This document shows, piece after piece, positions 1-11,773 of a stretch of DNA of 64,000 nt. Position numbers and translations under genes: made by a program. The stretch's first letter is position 1. Every line of letters starts with the position of its first letter. The notes beneath the pieces were generated by a model. It was not told where the DNA came from and made no database searches. It was given only the letters and a program-made list of their open reading frames with translations. This stretch comes from Adiantum capillus-veneris (taxonomy: Eukaryota > Streptophyta > Polypodiopsida > Polypodiales > Pteridaceae), in contig CM043971.1 in NCBI GenBank assembly GCA_014529385.2, forward strand, positions 33,687,709-33,751,708. The letters are read 5' to 3'.

Positions 1-758
1 CCTCTCTAGGGTGGCCTTTAAAGGTCAAAAGATAGTGTTTATAAACCATGCCAATGCGTGTGGTGATGGTCTCGTGATCAACTATTTGTGCAGGGATGAG
101 TTGTTCTTCTTGGTCCACAAGTGAAGGTGGATCCTCATAAATGTGATGTGTAGGTAGGAGTCCTCTGAAAGGTCTTAAAAGACTAATGTGAAAGGTCTTA
201 AAAGACTAATGTGGAAAGCATTGTGAATGTGCCAATGTGAAGGTACGTCTAAACGAAAGGAAACATCATTGATCACAACAATTTTTTTGAAAGGGCCGGA
301 AAAACGAGGAGCAAGTTTAACAAAAACATTAGTATCAACACTTTTGATCCTTTGTTTTTCAATGCGAAGCATAACATAATCTCCTTCTTTAAATTGGTGT
401 GTCTTGCAAGGCTTGTTAGCATGTTTAGTGTAAAGTTCTTGTGAGTGTTTAATGGCAGAATGTACACTAGTATAAATATCATGAAAATTAGTAGTAAAAT
501 CATCAGTGAGACAGGCGCAATATTGGAAAGACGTGAAGTAGGAGTAGGCAGAGAATGACCATACACAATTTCAAATGGAGATTTACGTGTGGCAGTGTGA
601 GTGGTGTTTCTATATGCAAATTGTAGAATATGCAGGTAATCATCCCATTTCTTGGATTGAGAAGAAACATAATCTTTTAACAAGTCAATGATAGTAAGAT
701 TAGTGACTTTGATTTGACCATTAGATTCAGGATGGAATGCAAAATAATGCTTAAGCAT
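1..758 (-). pseudogene. Ty3/gypsy integrase C-terminal fragment
   Basis: Two overlapping reading frames on the minus strand give the end of a Ty3/gypsy integrase. The first (758 down to about 520) has the HPESNGQ block that carries the third catalytic residue, followed by the WDDYLHILQFAYRN and KSPFEIVYG blocks typical of the end of the core domain. The second (372-175) has KLAPRFSGPF and HIHNAFHISLLRPF, the GPY/F-type C-terminal domain. The frame changes between them, so the gene is broken. The position expected to hold the catalytic glutamate (NGQ-x-E) reads lysine. Everything upstream of the core's last third is missing at 758, and the fragment runs towards or off the left edge of the window. 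In a live element this enzyme would insert retrotransposon cDNA into chromosomes. The fragment stands alone with no recognisable LTR beside it. Confidence 0.85.
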
Positions 759-2085
759 TAAAAAAAAAGGATAAGCAAAAATAAATAGATACTTAGCTCG
801 TAGATTTTATGGTGCCGTTCACTGCAAGTTGTGGAGTACAATAGCAAGTTTCAAAGTGGTGATCGGTTGATAATTCAGATGAATGTTGATCGGACTTTTC
901 AACGTCCAATCTCCCTCATCTCCGGTTGATCAATTGGTTGGACAATGTCGGAAATTGTGTGGCTTGAGGATTCTTAGATAAAGCAATGTTATATATCGCC
1001 AAGTAATAGCCTTGCCCGTGAATCTATATGGAGGTCGCAAGTGATAGGTGGCCAAATTTTCTCTTGGAACAATAAAATAAAATAAAATTTGATGCTGTGC
1101 GACCAACGAAGTCTAGGATTTTTTGCTGCCCTGCTTGTGTCGTTGGCCGTCCAAGATTTTGAGTAGAGTGAATACCCTCTCAAGTTTTTTTGTAACTCCA
1201 TGGGTGGCTGGCCGTGCTTTTAATGTATTGACTCACCCTTTGTAGTTGAAAAGGTGTGAAAAGATAAGGTCCATAGCATGTTGCAGTTGGCTGACAACGC
1301 TAGAGGGAGAAGGACAATGAGGACAACTGCTACAAGCAGTTTTGGGCCGCGAGGAAGAAGGAAAAACAATTCAAAACGCCATGGTGCTCTGTTCAAGTCT
1401 AGCCTTGCATGCTTTTGATGAAGTTGATGGCATGACTGCTTGTGTGGAAGAGGTGACTCTCACGGAAGATCACCAACGAGCAAGCTAGTTTTCCCTTGCT
1501 TTGCAAGCCGCACCAATTGCTCCCCTTTGACTCTATGAAGCCTTGAAGATCTTGAAACTTGTCGTCTTTGCTATGAAGCTTTGAAGATCTCGAAACCCAT
1601 CATCTTTGATTACTTTGGCTTCTTTATTCCAGATGCACTTCTACTACTTGATAATATTTTAGCTATGCTGGCTTTTGATCTTTTGAGCTATCTTCAAAGC
1701 ACTATGATGCCACGCTCTCAATCCCCGTTCCTTCAAGAACCCTTTGCTTCTATGACTCCCTCTCTTTTGCCTTCATAGTCGCCAAGAGTTCGCTATTAAT
1801 TGAAACTTAAATTTTCCATACCAATTCTCGATGTCAATAAGCAAAATTAATTTGTTGATCTATCGATTGATTGCTGATTAGCTTTAATTTGCAGACTTGA
1901 TATTTTTGATTCGTAATATAATTGCCATTTTCCTTGAACCTATTGCTCTGATATCACTATTGGAAGGAGAGATAGGGAGAACGGCTTCTTGCTTCTAATT
2001 CCCAATTTTGCTCGCACCTATGCTTGTCAACTTTTTCACCATCCCTTCCAATTACCAAGTACTCACACACACCTAGACTATGGTA
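759..2085. other. spacer with no recognised gene
   Basis: No reading frame here resembles a known protein. The short ORFs at 989-1201 and 1581-1778 have no domain features. A region around 1500-1760 repeats phrases such as tatgaagctttgaagatct, a weak internal duplication. I see no RNA gene. Confidence 0.5.
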
Positions 2086-2171
2086 GCGCGTGCGCACACA
2101 CACGCACGCATGCGCGCGCGCGCACACACACGCACGCATGCGCGCGCGCGCACACACACACACACACACAC
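2086..2171. repeat. alternating purine-pyrimidine tract, (GC)n/(AC)n
   Basis: About 86 bases alternate strictly or almost strictly between purine and pyrimidine, mixing GCGCGC blocks with ACACAC blocks. A subunit of roughly 28 bases (ACACACACGCACGCATGCGC followed by GCGCGC) occurs twice in a row. Such tracts are the classic substrate for left-handed Z-DNA. The ORFs that cross it on both strands encode only His-Thr or Cys-Val runs and are artefacts. Confidence 0.9.
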
Positions 2172-2997
2172 GAGAACAAATTGACAAGGGAAGAGTGTAA
2201 GAGGGGTGTAAGAGATGTAGACATAATCATGGAGTCCACAGAGAAACACACCATAGCATAAGAGAGAGGGAAGGAAAAAATTAAAATTAAAAGAATCTAC
2301 ACAAGAAAGGCCTAAAGACTGCATCCCAAACTCCACGGCACCTCTTGCAGAGTTTGATATTTGATATTTCATATCACTCTTGGTGCCAAAAATTGGAGGC
2401 TCCTCTTTTACACTTTAGTCCAACTTTAGTTATGAGTGGAACACATTACTTATTGCATGGACCTCTCAGGGTGAGTTCTCACTGTCCTATTTACAAAGCA
2501 ACCATAGTGGCTTATTAATAAAACAATCTAAAGTACTGTCCTATAATAAAATGACCGAGAGAATTAATATCTTCTGGCGCCTCCTCGTCAACACCCAGAA
2601 TTCCAATCTACAAAGCATCATGCAGTCACTGTTAGTATTATTCAAATAGACAAAACATATTTAACTAGTAAGCCAGTTATCTCAATTGCAGTTAACTACA
2701 TGCAACAGGAGGGTGTCCAATCTTGACGTAACATGTCTCCCAGAGACAGATTGGAGCAAACAAAGACCAACTAATAAAAATTGACTTCATAAAATGAAAC
2801 CAAAGTTTGCAATCAAACTGAGATTAAAAACACACTCAAAAGAAAAAAATTGTGGGAAAAACACTTAATTTTATTCTATCTGACTAAAATTTGGGGGTTT
2901 TCTACTTTTCTTACTCCAAATCAAAAAAGCTTTTGGGGATAGGCTACATAAGGCAGAGTCTACCAACTGACCAAATTTCATATCTAGAAGAGATGGA

Positions 2998-3571
2998 ACA
3001 TGAATCACGATCCATGCCTCCCATATGAGCTTTTTGGCAGTATATAACTTGTAGCAAAGATCTATAGAAAGATACTTCCAAAAAATATATATTCAAAAAG
3101 TAGAGCAAAAAGGTCAAAAGTAGTTCATGGTAAAACCCCATAAAATCAGATCTAGGATTTGGTTTTTAGCTGACCTAAACCAATCCAAATCACATAAAAA
3201 GAATATATGTAATATCAAGGTACCAAGGGCAAGCTTTGGACAAAATTTCATCACATTTGGTCCCTGAGGTACATGAATCGCATCCATGTCCCCAAGAAAA
3301 TTTTGGAGAATTTGTTTTGCAAATTTTGATTGCTTTTGATTGGTCGTATTTAGATATCATCATTTGAGTGTAAAAAGAGTAGAAATCAGTTCCCAAAACC
3401 AAGAGAATAGCCAGTTTCACTAAAAAGGCTAAGTAGACCAAGGTTTAGTGAAAATTTGAATTTTTCTTTTTCAAATCCAAAAGAAATTGGGTATAGCCTA
3501 CACATACCTACATCTATAAGTGGGTCTATTTTGGAGTCAAAAGCTCTCCAAACATGGATCACGATCCACGT
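2998..3571. repeat. palindrome cluster I (3 diverged copies)
   Basis: Three copies of a 20-bp palindromic motif (consensus ACATGGATCGCGATCCATGT) lie at 2998-3017, 3271-3289 and 3552-3571. They differ from the consensus by three changes, one change plus a 1-base deletion, and two changes. The substitutions are transitions, and those in the central CGCG are what loss of methylated CpG would produce. Start-to-start spacing is 273 and 281 bases. The bases just outside the palindrome resemble those in cluster II when read on the opposite strand (GGGGAC on one side, TTTGGAGAGC on the other). The DNA between copies shows no obvious similarity. A 172-codon minus-strand ORF (3386-3904) overlaps it but looks like chance. 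Confidence 0.8.
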
Positions 3572-4089
3572 CCCCTTATAGAAAAATGAACCCAAAGTGA
3601 TACTATAGATAGATATAATCATAAGGAGTATAAAGGTCTTCTCAAAATTGAATTGGGACACCATTAGAGGATTTTGCAAGCAAAGATAGGTTTTGTGTGA
3701 AAAGTGTGATTGTCTGATCAATTCATGAATTTTTGAGTAATAGAGTGGCTGGAAGCTCACAGCCATTGGGTGTTTACTCTGCAGATTGTGAAGGTTACAA
3801 CACTGTAGCTTGAGGTAATCTTGAGTTGGATATTTTAAGTGGCCAAAGAGATAACAGGTTAGGGTTTTGCAAGAGTGACTACTTCTTGATGTAATTGAGA
3901 TCATGTAGGTCTTACCCGATTCGAAACCCTATCGTAGTATCTGTATTGAAGAGAGTGTGAATCAAGGACCATTAGATCCCTTAGAGACGATCATTGAGTT
4001 ATTATATCTTATACAACATCAAAGAGAGCTTACACCATCATGGATGAGGGATTCAACGAAGGACCGAATGTGGAAGCGGGATTATCCTA
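3572..4089. other. spacer
   Basis: There is no convincing gene. The minus-strand ORF at 3386-3904 has no domain, and part of its translation is simply the palindrome read in frame. The sequence just before 4090 leads into the gag remnant. Confidence 0.4.
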
Positions 4090-4720
4090 GCAAGCACCCA
4101 AAAAGAAATTATTGCACTTAAAGTATCAATTCAAAAATGACCAAAGTGCAAAGACTACAAAGATGGTATGGATTTCTACTGCATGAAATTAGAGGAAAGG
4201 CATAGTGAGTTTAATCTATGCTTTTAGGAAACAAGAGAATGAGAAACTGAAGGAAGCTTCTCTTTGCTTCAAAGAGTATACAGATTGGTGTCTTATGAGA
4301 GAGTTACCACAAGATGAGAGGCTATGAGTTCTTTTTGTAAAGGGCTTGAGGAATGAAACTCTCAAGAAGGACCCACATTTGAAAGCATGCACGACATTTG
4401 AGCAAGTAGCTAGAGAGGCTTTATATCTAGTTGACAATTGTAAGGCATATGGAGAGGTGGTAGAAGATGTAGAGAATGTGACTAGTAATTCCTTTTTTAT
4501 GTGACGATTGAATCTACGACAAAGAAAAATGTTCAAACTCCCACCATGTCAAACATTGATCAATTGGTTGAAGAAGTGGCAAGGAGGATGACCCAAAAAT
4601 TTAGACAAAACCTAAATATACGACAACCAATGAGGAGATGTGACACTTGTGGAGGGGATCATCCCGCCCAATGGTCTAACACTTTGTCGAGACAAGTATC
4701 TATAAATGCGTGATGTATTA
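4090..4720 (+). pseudogene. degenerate Ty3/gypsy gag fragment
   Basis: Read in pieces on the plus strand, this gives a retrotransposon capsid remnant. At 4250-4500 the frame reads LCFKEYTDWCLMRELPQDE, an in-frame stop, then VLFVKGLRNETL and ACTTFEQVAREALYLVDN, which match the second half of the plant gag domain. After a stop at 4501-4503 and a frame change, 4540-4690 reads QLVEEVARRMTQKF followed by CDTCGGDHPAQW, a CX2C...H partial zinc knuckle. Gag would package the element's RNA. The protein is interrupted by at least two stops and one frameshift and cannot be functional. No protease or pol follows directly. Confidence 0.75.
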
Positions 4721-5620
4721 TGAAGTGGTGTGCTTTTGAGAAAAATGGAAAAGCCACAAAATGAGTGAGTGTTTTTATGACAAGAATTATGTGAGGAAAA
4801 GGCCAAATGAACCTCCGGGGGACAACCATTGCCACGAATCTTACCATAGACCGAGCAAGATTTCTTGAGCAAACTAAAACCCCAGCAAATATCTAAATGC
4901 CATCTGCTCATGTTGTATGCTTCCATCTTCTATGCAAAGGTCCCAATGAGGCACATTAGTGGAAGTCAAGGGTTGTCCATCAAAGGGAGCCAATGCAGAC
5001 ACCTTATGCAGGGAGGCGATGTGATTAAGAGTAGTTCTTTAGGCACGTGATTTAAAGTAATGCTCCATAGTAATTACCACATGGGGTTGTAGCTCATGAG
5101 TTTGCCAAAATAGTCAGTAGCTAATCTGATAACTAAAAATCATGAGTTGTGGTCTTGGTTGATAAGAGAGAGGATATTGATGAAAATACTAACAAGAGAG
5201 AGGAGGAGGATGATTGGAGGTGGCGGGCCTTGAGGATGGGTTTCTCCCTTGCATCATCATCATGTTGTGGCCACCTATCATTGACATGCGGTTGTTCGCC
5301 CCACTCGGCCATGACTGCTTATTGCCAATAGTCCTCCCATGTAGTAGCTCGAAGATGAATGCTATGTAGCTTGTAGTCATATCTTCTTTTGGACTTGTAG
5401 TTACCTTTGAAGTTTTGAGCTCTACAATAATCCTTTTTGTCCTCCGTAGTAATGAGCATAGAGAGAGAATTTTAGTGGCTACTCATGGCATCGACTCTCG
5501 GTGAGCTTTGCCCGACACCTTTATGCTTTCCATGCATGAATTAAGGCTTCAATGGGCTTAGTATTTGAGCCCAATCTGTGAAAATTGAATCAGCCTTTCT
5601 CTTTAGTAACTCTTTGTATA

Positions 5621-5663
<43 letters not shown>

Positions 5664-6753
5664 TAGCCTTTACAAGGGTGGTGACAGTATGGAGGGGCAA
5701 GGGTGATGGGGAATGATGCCCCCCCTTCCCCCCCCCCCGCCCCCCCCCCCCCCCCCCCCCTTTTGTGTTTGTAAACGGTGATACGCCAAGTGATAGGTTG
5801 GTGGTGAGCTGGCGACATCATGGTGGGTGTTCGTCAGTGTTGCAGGGTTATATAGGTGGTAACGTAGGGTGCTGGCTGGCTTCACTGCAGCTAGTGGCGG
5901 TTGTCATTGGATAAGAGGCTTCACCTTGTGGTTGTCACCGGATAAGAGGCTTCACCTTGTAGTCACCATTGGACAACAACTGATAACACATGGCGGTGTT
6001 AGCGCAAGGTGTAGGGTGGCTAGTACCACAAAAATCATGGAATCAAGAGGGCATCAAAGGACAATGGGAGCGTGCTAGCTATGGATGATCAGCGTACCAA
6101 GTGGTAGTGAGGATAGCGTAGGGCATGCACCTACATGGAAGTAAGCGGAAAGGCTCACAGTAGGATGGAAGCAAGCGTGAGAGAGTGAGCAATGAGCCAG
6201 CTAGCTTATAGCCTCAAATGAAAAAACCCATGCAGCACTTGCCTCCACGACCGCACACCATAGTGCATTCCTATAGGGACTACTTGTTCTCATCATCTTC
6301 TTCCGACTGTGCTTCAGGCATTCTTGGGCGGAGTGGTATGTTGCATGTCCTTAACTTTTTGTCTTTGTTGGCTCAAATTATTGCTTGCTCAGAAATATTT
6401 TCACATGTATTGGGATTCCTCCATTGCCACAACCATCGAGATACCAAATAGGCCCAAACAACACAGCCTAAGGGGGCGACAAACCTCAACCAGTGTTGAG
6501 TCAACAACCTCCTTTACCTCTCAAGAGAATAGAGCAATCATAAGGTACACACAACCTATAGAAACACTTGCAATTCAAAGAATGCTACCACCAGCTTCAT
6601 ACTATGAAGAGCCGATCAAGTCTTATGAGAAGGAACCCGAGAGTAACATGTATGTTGACAAAGGTCATCCTTTTTAGATTAGTATGAATGATGCTACACA
6701 TCCACCATATATTACACAACCAACAAAAATTAATTATATGAGTACGCTCTGAT
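4721..6753. other. spacer with simple repeats
   Basis: No gene is recognised. It contains an (AG)n tract at 5625-5661 and an interrupted poly-C tract at 5719-5760. Short ORFs (for example 5869-6078 and 6309-6677) have no domain. Around 5880-5960 the phrase ggataagaggcttcacctt occurs twice about 31 bases apart. The stretch separates two gag remnants and may be an insertion into, or decay of, one element. Confidence 0.45.
5625..5760. repeat. (AG)n and poly-C microsatellites
   Basis: (AG)n runs from 5625 to 5661. A run of C with three interrupting bases runs from 5719 to 5760. Poly-C tracts of this length are prone to sequencing and assembly error. Confidence 0.9.
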
Positions 6754-7110
6754 GTTCATAGCTAACAAGGACTATAAACCTAGGGTTATCCTCCTAGAGC
6801 ACGACAACCAATGGGGGACGCCACAAGAAACCCAACTTGCAGGTCAATGCTATGAATGTAAAGGTGATCATGGAAAAGAACCAACAAAAAATATCATTAT
6901 ATGATGGACAAGAACACTGTCATGTTCATAGCTAACCAGGACTATAGACCTAGGGGTTATCCTCCTAGGAAAGGATATCCATTGGAGGTTCCACGAGCAA
7001 CCCAACTAGCATGGAGGTGGTCATTGGGCAAGGATTTTTCCACACAAGGGTGAACGTGTAAAGATTTTTGGATATTGTGATGAATGTGCAATCAATAACG
7101 TTCTTCAAGA
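6754..7110 (+). pseudogene. gag nucleocapsid remnant with 170-bp duplication
   Basis: Two diverged copies of a roughly 82-base segment begin at 6754 and 6924, a period of 170. After the first copy, about 6838-6885 reads QCYECKGDHGKE, a CX2CX4H knuckle missing its last cysteine. After the second copy, 7018-7110 reads GGHWARIFPHKGE and then GYCDECAINNVLQECP, which is CX2C...C with asparagine where histidine is expected. This is the nucleocapsid end of a Ty3/gypsy Gag, probably the same decayed lineage as the gag fragment upstream. No open frame joins the pieces. Confidence 0.55.
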
Positions 7111-8120
7111 ATGTCCAAAAAATCATGATAAGAAAGGAAAAGTGATGATAAATATTATTGGGATTTTATTGTTGTTAGCGGGTCGCCGCGACGGACGTCT
7201 GCAACGTAGCTCTTTTGTACTAACATAATGTCAATATGCAAGGAAGTGACTCGGGTGGGGCACGGAGACTTAATGAGAGTGTCAATCTCACCAAAGTGAA
7301 CTAAACGACTACTTGTTCTTACAACAAAAGCAAATCAACCACTTCCTAGTCAGACAATCAATATGCATCCATTCTCAACACTCAACATAATCACGCCTTT
7401 TCGGTATCCAAACGAATTTGGAATGTCACGAAACTTAAGGAGAGGTATCACAACACTTATGGGCTTAATCTTACCGAGTTCTTTCACCAGATGGGAAGGT
7501 ATATAAATCACGATCCATCACAAAAAATGTGCAGAAAATTGAAATAGAAGTACTTGGAAAGATCCACCTTAAGCATAGAAACACTTATCCATGGTCAAAA
7601 CATAAAAAAAAAAACCATTTTAACTCCCAAATCAATGCATTTAGCTCACAAACAGTACGTCACGAACCAAAGCAGGATTGGAAATGATTACACTTAGATT
7701 GTAGAGCAAGAGATAAGGAACGCAATGTGCTATTCGGAATAGAATTCTGATTACCCGTTCAGGAGAAAAGATGATTACAAGTTGTAGTCACAAGAAGCTT
7801 CCACAGTGCACGTTTTCTTCTTCCTTTAGCTAATGATAATCTCCCTTTCAAAACTAAGGGTTTTGAATTTAAAAGTTAGGGGGTTTCCCATGGACATCCG
7901 GCCTCTTACAAGGGGTAGACTCATAGAAAATAAAAAAGGGTATGGTCTAATCTCATCATGATTACAACTCATCTTTAGGCTGAATTACAGGGTTTTTTTC
8001 AAAAAAATAGAGTCCACCGGGTTTGGTGTGCATACGCCTGTATGCGTCCGTATCCACCAAACATTTTCCCCTTCCTATTCATTACATGCCCTCATGCAAG
8101 CTGCATCTGAGGGAGTTCCT
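7111..8120. other. spacer
   Basis: No gene is recognised. A weak ninth relative of the palindrome (reading AAATCACGATCCATCA) lies at about 7505-7520. The plus-strand ORF at 8028-8369 is a shadow of the minus-strand gene described next. Confidence 0.45.
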
Positions 8121-11100
8121 TTAGTGCCTTCTTTCGAGTGTTGCAGTGAGATTTCTGAACTTCTGAGCTCTGGCTTTGATCTCGACTTTGGTTGCCAGAT
8201 CTCTGGAGGGATTATTGATGATTCTACTTTGGTAGGCGATATGGGGGGCTGGAAGATCTTTCTTCATTGGATTGAATATGGAAGAGTCCACTTCGAAGAA
8301 ACCTTTCATGAAAGCTTCCTCGAAGGTTTGCATGTAATGAGATGGCAAAAACGTGACTCTTGCATATAATCCCACGATAATATTTCTGCTGGGGATTTCG
8401 GTCTCCATATTCCAGCAAATACCCCGCGTCCCCTCGACAAACTCTTGCCATGGATGCTCTGCTGCTTCAATGTCTCTGAAGGCTGTAATGCACGTGATGA
8501 GCATTTTGGCAATCTTTACCAGCATCTGACAAGCGAGGCCTGGGATCTCTTTCATCATATTGATTAATCCTTTTAGAGTTTGCGCCATGTAATTCTATGA
8601 TGGGGGGTTGTTATTGAGCGGCTTGGTAATTATCGGGTAGTTCAGCACTGCCGATCTTTTGCGTTGCCAACTGTAAAAACTGTCCCAGGATCGCCATTTG
8701 TTGATGGGACAGTAAGTGGGGTCAATCCTGAGATGCTGGGGGGCGATCCTATAATAGGTTTTGTCAGTTGGTCGCTGATCGAACTATTTTTCTCCAGAGA
8801 GGTTGATTGTCGAGGATGGTTTCAATCTGAAGAGCTATAATTGGAACCTCTCTGTAGTCCTCTCTGCTGTTTGGTTCAATTTTTGGGAGCATCTTTTGCT
8901 GCCATAATCGAACTTCTTGCCGCATCAACGGTAGTGCGATCATTTCGTGCCCATGATTTTTTGCAACCTCATCTGGAGTGATCATGAGGAGGGCAACTCA
9001 TTCCAGCACTTTTAATTTATATTGCATATATGCCTTGTGTGAAGGGTCTTTGACTTCTGAGATCCAGCGTTGAATTTCATCTTTTTCCGACTCCAAGGTG
9101 GATGTCGTGGCTGGACCTGTAGATTTTTGCGTGCCTTTTCCAGTGCTCGTAGTGGGGAGTTTTGTTTGATGAGTTTCGAACGTAGATTGTTCAAATCCTT
9201 CACCTTGCTCAAATTCTCCTGGGTCCTGCTAATGCTTTGCTTGATTTGCCTTCAGAGCCTCTACTTCCTTTCTTGCCTCAGCCAATTGCTTTTTTAAGTC
9301 TTCATCCTTTGCCTGTTGTAGGGCCCTATGGCCTGCTGTCATGATCTGTTTGTCATATTTTTCTTGTTTTAGGGCCTCCTTTAACTCTTTGATTTCCTGG
9401 CTCAAGGAAGCAGAGGCTGCAGTCATAGTCAAAGAGGAGGGTGTCTCCTGTATGGCCAGGAGCTGAGTGAGATACCTACTAACCAGTGCATGTGAGCCTT
9501 ATAGCTTCTCATTCTGTTCCTTTTCTGTGGTTAGCTCCTCCTCTAGGCATTGCTGCTCAATCTGTAATGTAGAGTTCGCCTCATTGAATTGTTGCACTTC
9601 TTTATAATAGTAAGTTGCATTTTCTCGCTCTCTCTGCAACTTCGACTGAGCCTGGACTTGTGCGTTCTTTAGTGCCTCTATTTGTTGCTTCAATTGCCAG
9701 GATTCTGTTGCTATTCTTGATAGCTCCTTTTTGTTATCTTCTAATTCCAGCTGGAATTGCAGTTTGATCTGCTCCAGGTGACCGTCAATGTCAAATGAGC
9801 TAACTATCTCCACTCCTTCTTTTATGGCCGCTTGTGTGAGTTGCGTTCTTGGCCCATGCTGGTCTTTTTGACTCTGATCTGATTGCTTAGCCACATCAGC
9901 TTGTTTTTCCTTGTGTTTCAAACCCTCTATTGCATCAAAGGTTGTGGTAAGTTTTGTATGTGATTCTGTTGGTTGGTCCATCCGCTGTTCCATCTGCTTT
10001 TTGTCGACCCTTTGCTTCGACTGTCCTGCACTTTCTCCTTTCTCTTGTTCCGACCTCTCTGAAATTGTCTCTGCATCTTTGGGAGAACCGAGGTCTTGCT
10101 CTTGTTGTTCCTGTGTCTGGTGTTGTCCCTCTCCTTGTGTCTCATGTTGTCCCTCTCCTTGTGAGAGACTTTTCTCTTTTTCACTCTTTTCAGATTTGTC
10201 ATCGACGCCTTGCTTCTTTGATTCTTCTTGCTGCCGTTGCTCCATCTTTTGTTTGAGCTCATTGTGAATTCGTTGCCGCATGGCGCTGGCAATTTCCCAT
10301 TTCTCTTCAGCTTCCTTCCTCTTTTGTTGCTTGATCCTTTCCAAGGCCTCTGTTTGCCTGCGTATCAGCATAGAATTCTTGACTTCATCATCTTCTTTCT
10401 CGTCATCTGGTTTTGTTTCTTGGGTTTGCTGTTGTTCTTTCTTTTGTTGGTGGAGCTTTTCCCTCAATGCGTGAGCTTCTTCCATTGTCCTCCTGGCATG
10501 AGTGATGGGAATAGCTTCTGCCAATGTAGCCATTTTCTTTAAATGAGTATATCCCAACATGTAGGGGCTATCCTTCTCTTCCTTCGAAGACTTGTACTCA
10601 GAAGGAGTATCTCGTGGGTGAGATCCCTCTTCCTAGCTACTCCGAGCATCCGATTCTGTTTTCTCACTGTCAGAATCTCTTAGAGGTGCACTTTGCCTAG
10701 TTTGTTTGACTCCAGGATTCGGCCTTGTAGAAGGTCCTGCCACTGGTCTCACAGCTCTTTTGGACCTTTGGATTAGGTCTATCTGCGCTTGGGCAGGTGG
10801 TAGATTGTCGATCATGCCCAATGCTTGATAGGCTATTCGTGTGAGCATGGGTCCTCCATTCATGTAAGCCTTACTTCTTTGACCGCCTTTAGGTTTGCTT
10901 CCACAATCATGTCAAGAAGGTAGTTGCCAAAGTTACAACTGACCACCCTGCCTTCAGCCAAACCCATTGCCATCACCACTGCCATATGCAATAAGGGTTC
11001 AGTATATCTAGGTGGCTTGAGCACCTTGAAATGCTATGATATAAGACGCAATGGCAGTTCCGTTTTTGAGTATATCAAGTCTTGATATGTCAGCTTGTGG

Positions 11101-11594
11101 CCGCATTGCTTCAAAAAGGCCTTATCGTTGTCGATTGCATTCGTTTTTTGCAAGAGGTTGTGCGTCCCTTGCGGCCGATGGAGGGCTTCATTGATGATTT
11201 CAGCTGTGATTTTCACCTTAACAACTGCCCCATATTTGTCTGTCAGAGTTGCTTCTCCATTGTACTGAATTGTACTTATAAGCTCGTGAGCTCGTCTGAA
11301 ATCCGTTCCCGAAGGAGGGAGTCTTAAGAAATTGTCGAGCTGTAGGCATCTGACCCCTGCTTGCACTTCTGGTTTCTGGTGCAAAGTCCACATTTCCTGG
11401 GGAAAGATGGTGGCCTTTACAATTTCTCCGTCCGCGGCTTGGAATCTTCCAATGAAAATATTTGCCAGAATTGCTTCAAGTACTTGCTCGGTGAGGTGAG
11501 CTTTCTCATTTGATGAGATATTGGTTATTTCATAGGGTGCCACATGCCACTCCCCCTGTGCTTTCCTTCGAGGCATCCTGTTGTCAATTTGCAA
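8121..11594 (-). pseudogene. long coiled-coil ORF of a retroelement (ORF-X), interrupted
   Basis: Minus-strand frames 11594-11034, 10863-10633, 10560-9499, 9432-9229, 9212-9012, 8985-8764 and 8588-8121 follow one another and read like one protein of about 1,100 residues broken by a few stops and frameshifts. The start chosen is the ATG at 11594. The N-terminal 190 residues are globular (AEIINEALHRPQGT near residue 130) and recall the putative plant transposon protein family found with Athila/Tat elements; this is a resemblance by eye. The middle 350 residues are rich in Glu, Gln and Lys with long heptad-like runs (HALREKLHQQKKEQQQTQ), clearly coiled coil, and include a direct repeat reading GEGQHETQGEGQHQTQ. 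The last 450 residues are unrecognised. It has no zinc knuckle, protease or polymerase. It lies downstream of the minus-strand pol gene and may be its 3' extra ORF or the 5' ORF of another copy. Confidence 0.6.
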
Positions 11595-11773
11595 GTGAAA
11601 TCAGGTTTTAGCCATTGATCAAAATTGTCGGAAAGTGTAATATTGACCATAAAATAAAAAAGTGAGCTTAACTCAGTCAAAACTACTCCAAATTTGACCA
11701 AATTTCACCAGTGCACCTAGGATTACTATAGGCACAAGACTGTCATAAAATAGATAGATTTTGGCAGAAAGGA

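Noticed and set aside
3386-3904. 172-codon minus-strand ORF
   Set aside because: No domain, and part of the protein is the palindrome read in frame. The same motif is open in all frames elsewhere.
9911-10542. Plus-strand ORFs opposite the coiled-coil gene
   Set aside because: They are Cys/Ser/Leu-rich shadows of the Glu/Gln/Lys-rich minus-strand ORF.
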